Assembly: GCA_007570785.1 (NCBI GenBank)
Contig: ML661900.1
Location: forward strand, 8,688,039-8,752,038
Origin: Antilocapra americana
Lineage: Eukaryota; Chordata; Mammalia; Artiodactyla; Antilocapridae
Reading direction: 5' to 3'
Length of the DNA stretch: 64,000 bases
Shown here: positions 58,328 to 64,000 of the stretch, piece after piece
How positions within the stretch are numbered: position 1 is the first letter of the stretch
Layout: every line of letters starts with the position of its first letter
Position numbers and translations under genes: made by a program
Notes under the pieces: generated by a model
Told to the model about the DNA's origin: nothing
The model's database searches: none
Seen by the model: only the letters and a program-made list of their open reading frames with translations

Positions 58328-58547
58328 TGGGCTTCCCTAGTGGTTCAGGTGGTAAAGAATCCACCAGCAATGCAGGAGACCTGGGTTTGATCCCTGTTTT
58401 TGGAAGATCCCCTGGAGGAGGGCGTGGAAACCCACTCCAGTACTCTTGCCTGGAGAATCCCCATGGACAGAGGAGCCTGGTGGGCTACAGTCCATTGGGT
58501 TGCAAAGAGTCAGACATGACTGAGCGACTAAGCACAGCACAGCACAG
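58328..58547 (+). mobile_element. Bov-tA2-type SINE with 10-bp target duplication
   Basis: Complete plus-strand element with a head ('gggcttccctagtggttcag'), body, 'gtcagacatgactgagcgac' end and a (cagca)n tail. The repeat gttgtattct is identical at 58318-58327 and 58548-58557. Low divergence. Confidence 0.95.
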
Positions 58548-58557
58548 GTTGTATTCT

Positions 58558-59402
58558 GGCCTGGGACAGGGTTTCTTAGTGAGTCACATGGATTTCAGAG
58601 TTAAAGGCAATAACCACAGAAATGAAGCTAGCCTCTACCTCACAGACTGTTCGGTGGCACTTATCCAGTTTTGGTAGTAATAGATTGTACCTGTTACTAA
58701 GAAATGTCTGATGGCCAAAGAAACTTCCAAAGTGATCACCTGCACAAGACAAAAAAGGTGAAAAAAAAATCTAAACTGACAAAGCATAATTCTCCTTAAC
58801 AGAGAACATTGATTTTATGACTTTTATTGAGGAAAAACTCAAATCAGGGCCTCTGTGCACATTCAACTCTGTGAACATGCAACTTCAAGGAACAAAGACT
58901 GCTTTTAGAGTAAAGAGTGAAGGACTTAGAATTGTTTTATATTTTAGGTAAAAATTCCATCCCCCCTTTTGTTCTATAATTCATTCTACCTTCTGTTATT
59001 TTGCCTTCCTCCTTCTGAGAAAGAAGGGCCAGCTGGGGTAGTAACGTGAGGACCAGCAGGTAAGGAATGGTCTGACAGTTGCTGAGCTGGTCCTGGTCAG
59101 TTGTCTGACACTCAAAATAGTGAAAAGATCAGCAGTAATGTCATCATATCCTCCTGTAAGTTGTTGTTTATGGGTGAAATGGTGTCTAAAGAGGACCCCT
59201 TGATCAAGGGAATTTGAAACATGGATGAATGAGGAAGAAATCCAAGAGTAGTAAAAAAAAAAAAAAAAGTAGAATCCAGAAACTAACTGATTGTTAACAG
59301 CTCCATCATGGTGCAAGGTTTACTTAAAGAAGCTCCTGCAAATATATCCTTCAGACTGCTATCAACATGAACTTTGGAAGCCATGTATCTGATCATATAC
59401 CT
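58558..59402. other. Unique DNA with a poly(A) run
   Basis: A 16-base A-run is at 59253-59268. No gene. The minus frame 58996-59316 begins beyond that run and has no recognisable domain. Confidence 0.5.
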
Positions 59403-59410
59403 AATCCTTA

Positions 59411-60286
59411 TTCAGTTCAGTTCAGTCACTCAGTCATGTTCGGCTCTTTGCAACCCCATGGATGGCAGCACGCCAGGCCTCCCTGTCCAACTCTAATTCC
59501 TGGAGTTCACCCAAACCATGTCCATTGAGTCGGTGATGCCATCCAACCATCTTACCCTCTGTTGTCCCCTTCTCCTCCTGCCTTCAGTCTTTCCCAGCAT
59601 CAGGGTCTTTTCAAATGAGTCAGCTCTTCAAATCAGGTGGCCAAAGTATTGGAGTTTCAGTTGAAGGACTTCAACATCAGATCTTCCAGTGAACACCCAG
59701 GACTGATCTTCTTTAGGATGGACTGGCTGGATCTCCTTGCAGTCCAAAGGACTCTCACGAGTCTTCTCCAACAGCACAGTTCAAAAGCATCAGTTCTTCT
59801 GTGCTCAGCTTTCTTTATAGTCCAACTCTCACATCCATACATGACTACTGGTAAAACCATAGCCTTTACTAGACGGACCTTTGTTGACAAAGTGATGTCT
59901 CTGCTTTTTAATATGCTGTCTAGGTTGGTCATAACTTTCCTTCCAAGGAGTAAGCATCTTTTAATTTCATGGCTGCAATCACCATCTGCAGTGATTTTGG
60001 AGCCCAGAAAAATAAAGTCAGCCACTGTTTCCCATCTATTTCCTATGAAGTGATGGGACCCGATGCCATGATCTTAGTTTTCTGAATATTGAGCTTTAAG
60101 CCAACTTTTTCACTCTCTCTTTCACGTTCATCAAGAGACTCTTTAGTTCTTCTTCACTTTATGCCATCAGGGTGATGTCATCTGCATATCTGAGGTTATT
60201 GATATTTTTCCCAGCAATCTTGATTCCAGCTTGTGCTTCCTCCAGCCCAGCATTTCTCATGATGTATTCTGCATATAAGTTAAATA
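59411..60286 (-). mobile_element. BovB (RTE) LINE, 5'-truncated, copy 7, with target duplication
   Basis: Minus-strand BovB from the end of the RT domain to the 3' end. The frame 59657-60025 keeps 122 codons (MTNLDSILKSRDITLSTK, YGCESWTIKKAE), and the catalytic YADD is at 60177-60188. The repeat aatcctta at 59403-59410 and 60287-60294 marks the insertion ends. The minus frame 60159-60638 reads from flanking DNA into the element. A 5'-truncated, inactive copy, but among the least decayed BovBs here. Confidence 0.95.
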
Positions 60287-60294
60287 AATCCTTA

Positions 60295-62858
60295 CTCAAG
60301 GTACTGGGAATAAGTGAAATTATAGACATCTTTGCTGTCCTCGTGGGTTTTATTCTTGAAATATAAAGAAAAATACAAAATAACCTGAACCAAGGCCAAG
60401 TGTGAAACACAGGAAATATATAATATGAAATCAGAAAGGTGGGTATTTCATTTGGGGAATTTTTCATAGAAGAAGGAAAGACAGTGACTTGAAGAGTGGG
60501 GAATAAATACATTGAGAAAAGAGAAAAGGATTTTTGGTTGAACCCTTGAATAAACAAAGCTTGAGGGAAAACAAGGAAAATGTTTGTCAAATGGAGAAAA
60601 TAAAGAGAAGAATTTGTGAAATAATACCTCTTTACCAAATTTATAAAATATCTTTTGAAAAGAATTGTGTGTTTTTCTTTTATAATTCATCCTCATAGCA
60701 ATGATTTCTTTTAACTAAATTACCTGAGGGAAAATATATGTTTTTAATTCACACTTGGATATTTTTAGAAATGAAAAAAGTATGAAGTTAATGTATTGTT
60801 TTTGATGATCTGTAAAACTTACCAGGCCCAGAGGAATTCCAATTATTCTATTAAATTACTCTGTAATTGAACTAACATCTCCACTCTCAATAAAACAGGT
60901 TCTAATGTCCAAAGCAGTGTGTGAGCTATTGCTGAGTGTCTTAATGGCTCCTGTGTTTGCCTACATACTCTCATACTAGCCTCCAACTAATTACTTTGTA
61001 AAGCACTTTGGGATAATTTGGTTGTGAATAGTATTGTATAAAGCAAACACATTTCTTTTCTCAAACATTGGCTCATGTTGGGAGCTGAAGAGCTACAAGT
61101 ACATTATTTGTATTTGTTTTTTTACCTTAGCAGTAGATATTTTATGTTAGGCATGCAAGCATTTTCAGGTCTTCTTTTAAAGTGATGTATTTTCAGAAAC
61201 AGGATACAAAGACCTTTCTAAGAAGGACAGAGAATTTTAGAAAACAAAGCATGTTAAACCAACAAAAGCGAAAAAAATTTTCACTTTATATAATGTAATT
61301 AATGGTACCATTCCTACTGACAAAGCCATTATATAAACTAGTTATTTTGTTGTAAAGTGTTTTGTTAATGAATATGAAGTATTTTATAAATAATTTTCAT
61401 GAAATAATTGTCTTTTTAGTATCTGTTGCATTTTCATGCAGCAGACTGTTAAGGAAAATTATTTCATCACAAAATAAATGCCAGCAAAGTAAATTTTTTA
61501 AAAATTATTTAAACATTCATAACTAGTGAACTGTGTTTCGTCCTATGCCTTCTTCAAGAATTAGTAACACTTTTATTCCAGATATATACTCATCTCTTCA
61601 CTGATCATATTCTTTTTCAGGTACTGGAAATGGGATTTAGAATATGTGTCTGAAACTGGCTATTGTGCACACAGACAAGGAAATACTTGTGTTTCTATGA
61701 CTGCATAGCTCCCATGGAACCCCCTCTCTGGTTCCAGGTTAATTGCAGTCTGCTCCAATCTTTTCTGTGTAACTCTTTTCCCCTGAAAACTTCACCAGAT
61801 GATAAAGGTCCTTTTACCCTTTGTCTTACTAACATTCAATATTATGACCTGTATTGTGATTTCCTGGGGAAAAATGATGATTCACAATTTGCAAGAAATA
61901 TGTATCATGTTTCTTTGTCCATATCTGAAAGTACAGGGAAGTATTTAACACTCTTAAAATTTGTAGGTATTCTTAAGTACATCATGATTTATTGATAATA
62001 GCTTGGTAACATTATCTTCCTATAAACAAACCTAGACATTGAGTACTAGAGAAACTAGGGCAGAATTTACATTCTGCCCTTTAAATGGAATGACCATTAC
62101 TTTTGCTCAGTGATGGAAATGCATATGCATATCCATGTCTTCCTAACCTGGATGACAGATTTGAGAGTCTTCATGCCCTGTGAGTCCATTTGGAGATGGA
62201 ATGAACATTTTTGTCCCTTTGATAAACCACTAACTGCCTTAAATGAAATGTAATGATCCCTAGTGAGTTATTAGTGGATTGTTTCATTGTATAATGGTTA
62301 TCTTAGTGAAATCTCAGGAACTGTATCCAAAGGCATCTGGAAATTGATGCATCTCTACAGAAGGAAGTGATTTCTTTGTTCTTCCCAGTATGTCTCATTA
62401 TGTTCTTTTCCTTTTTAATGTACCTACCGTTATTAAGAGAATATGAGGTTATTATCTGAATTTCAAATGGATTGCTCCATGTGAATTGTTTCAGGATATG
62501 TGATTGTGTTATTCTGGAGAATAATTATACAAGATTCTCAAGGGTCTTGTGTTCTTGATATTAAAACCCCTTAAGGTAAAACTTTAAAATGCAGTTTTAT
62601 TTTATGAGGTTTTACATTTGTGGAGGTAAGGGAATTCTCAGTGATATTTCTTCTGAAGCAGTCTGTGTTTAGGTACATTTACAAATATGTGATAACTAGT
62701 ATTTAGGGTCATTTGTAGACTTCAGATTGCATGCAAACTAAGTACTGACACCAGTGTCTCAGCTTTATGCATGGTTTGAGATTAAGGTGTCATCATCTAC
62801 CAATGAAGTTATATGTTGCCATGAACTGCAGTCAAGGAGATTTACTTAAAATGTTTGT
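60295..62858. other. Repeat-poor unique DNA
   Basis: No recognised repeat or gene over 2.5 kb. The plus frame 61663-61995 (110 codons) has no recognisable domain and no splice or promoter context that I can support. Confidence 0.5.
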
Positions 62859-63055
62859 GGGGCTTCCCTGGTGGCTCAGATGATAAAGACTCTGCCTTCA
62901 ATACAGGAGACCTGTGTTCAATTCCTGGGTTGGAAAGATCCCCTGGAAAAGGGAATGGCTACTCACTCCAGGATTCTTGCCTGGAGAACTCCTTGGATAG
63001 TGAAGCATGGTGGACAGTCCATGGGGTCACAAAGAGTGGGCCATGACTGAGCAAC
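62859..63055 (+). mobile_element. Bov-tA SINE
   Basis: Plus-strand head ('gggcttccctggtggctcag'), body and 'catgactgagcaacaaa' end. Complete. Confidence 0.93.
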
Positions 63056-64000
63056 AAATACTTTTCAGTATCTTGATTTGGAAATGTAAAATTTCAAGGG
63101 ATATCTTATTTTTATGTACTACTACAAGTTTAGCCATTGATAAATAACAAAACATACTATGAGTTAGAGAGGACAGTCAAAGGCAATGAATTAAAAGAGA
63201 AAGTTCAAGGATTCTCTCCTTCATTCATTATCCAATAGCCTAGAGACTGAACTGCAGTGCTGAGAGGCAAGTTGGGATTTTAACTCAGTATGCCAATATG
63301 GAAAATGTCCAGACCATGATCACAAAACAGCTGTTTTCCTCCATAACAGGGTGAATTATAGTACATAGTGGAGCCAAGAAATCTCTTAGCATTTGTGCAA
63401 AAGGTTCTTTTGCCAGCCAGGGAGCAAGCATCAACAAGCATTGGCTTTGGAGGAGTTGGCATCTATGTTACTATTTCTTTATGGCAAGTCTTTCCTATGA
63501 GAAGTTTTGTTAAATGCTTCCTTAGTGATTTAAGATGGTCATGATTGAGAGAGCATCATACATGAAAATAAGGGTGGTATTTTCACAAAATGCCTTTACA
63601 AAATACCATTTTCAGAGTACTTATTTATGTGATCTAAATGCAGTTCTCAAAGATAACATCATTAGTACCTGAAATATTTTATACATATTAATATAATCAA
63701 ATTTAAAAACTAGGAAACCAATTGAAGACATCAACATCAGGTCAGAAAATTTGGAGATTATGTGAAGTTATACTTCATCTCTGAGAAGGAGACTCATGAC
63801 CTTCCTTAAAATATTAATCAGACACAGAGGTCATACCAATCACACTCTAGAAATGTAAAATAAATCACAGTAAAATCAAAGCTAAGTTTTGGTTACTAAT
63901 TACAGAAAATTTCTAAGAATGGGGAAAAGGGAGACATTTTGCATGGAGAAAATATTCTTCCTGTAGAAAAATCTATGAGTGAAAGCTAAGAATATAACCT
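63056..64000. other. Unique DNA to the window end
   Basis: No recognisable gene or repeat. Confidence 0.5.

Noticed and set aside
60159..60638. 159-codon minus-strand frame
   Set aside because: The C-terminal part is BovB RT (up to YADD). The N-terminal part is unrelated flanking DNA entered by chance.
61663..61995. 110-codon plus-strand frame
   Set aside because: No recognisable domain or homologous family, and no promoter or splice context. I cannot support a gene.

Overview
The window is nuclear DNA from a pecoran ruminant (cattle, sheep, goat or deer type). The evidence is the repeat content: BovB (RTE-class) LINEs, Bov-tA / BOV-A2 tRNA-Glu-headed SINEs, CHR-type SINEs, ruminant L1 (L1-BT type) and endogenous retroviral LTRs, on top of older mammalian MIR, L2, MER5 and MLT1 sequence. 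The species cannot be fixed from this sequence alone.

I find no protein-coding gene, exon, rRNA, tRNA gene, CpG island, CRISPR array or prokaryotic-style operon. Nearly every longer open frame is a LINE reverse-transcriptase remnant, the antisense of one, or a chance frame. The window is best read as intergenic or intronic DNA whose recognisable content is transposable elements.

Layout: 1-3.2 kb is mostly unique, with one MLT1-type scrap. 3.2-5.6 kb holds a long minus-strand BovB carrying a short L1 5'UTR retrocopy, followed by a SINE. 5.6-9.0 kb has a SINE with a 13-bp target duplication and an MLT1 LTR. 9.0-10.2 kb is a class II solo LTR with a perfect 6-bp target duplication. 10.2-16.2 kb is repeat-poor. 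16.2-23.2 kb carries L1, SINE, MIR and BovB pieces. 23.2-29.6 kb has a few old repeats. 29.6-38.8 kb is the densest part: a BovB/SINE chimera, a three-deep nest (SINE in LTR in L1 in L1), and an old plus-strand L1 split by an L1-5'UTR-like/BovB composite and by a CHR SINE. 39.2-43.7 kb has two L1-BT insertions (one with a 5' inversion), a CHR SINE with a 16-bp target duplication, an MLT1-type LTR and a class I-like solo LTR. 43.7-48.6 kb is mostly unique. 48.7-51.9 kb is BovB plus L1. 51.9-64.0 kb is mostly unique, with scattered SINEs and one BovB.

No previously undescribed biological system is evident. The observations worth a second look are records of retrotransposition: a twin-primed L1, a SINE-LINE chimera, a polyadenylated L1 5'UTR fragment, solo LTRs with exact target duplications, and repeated U3 and poly(A)-signal sequence in one LTR. 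Repeat family names were assigned by recognising consensus-like sequence and should be confirmed with RepeatMasker/Dfam.
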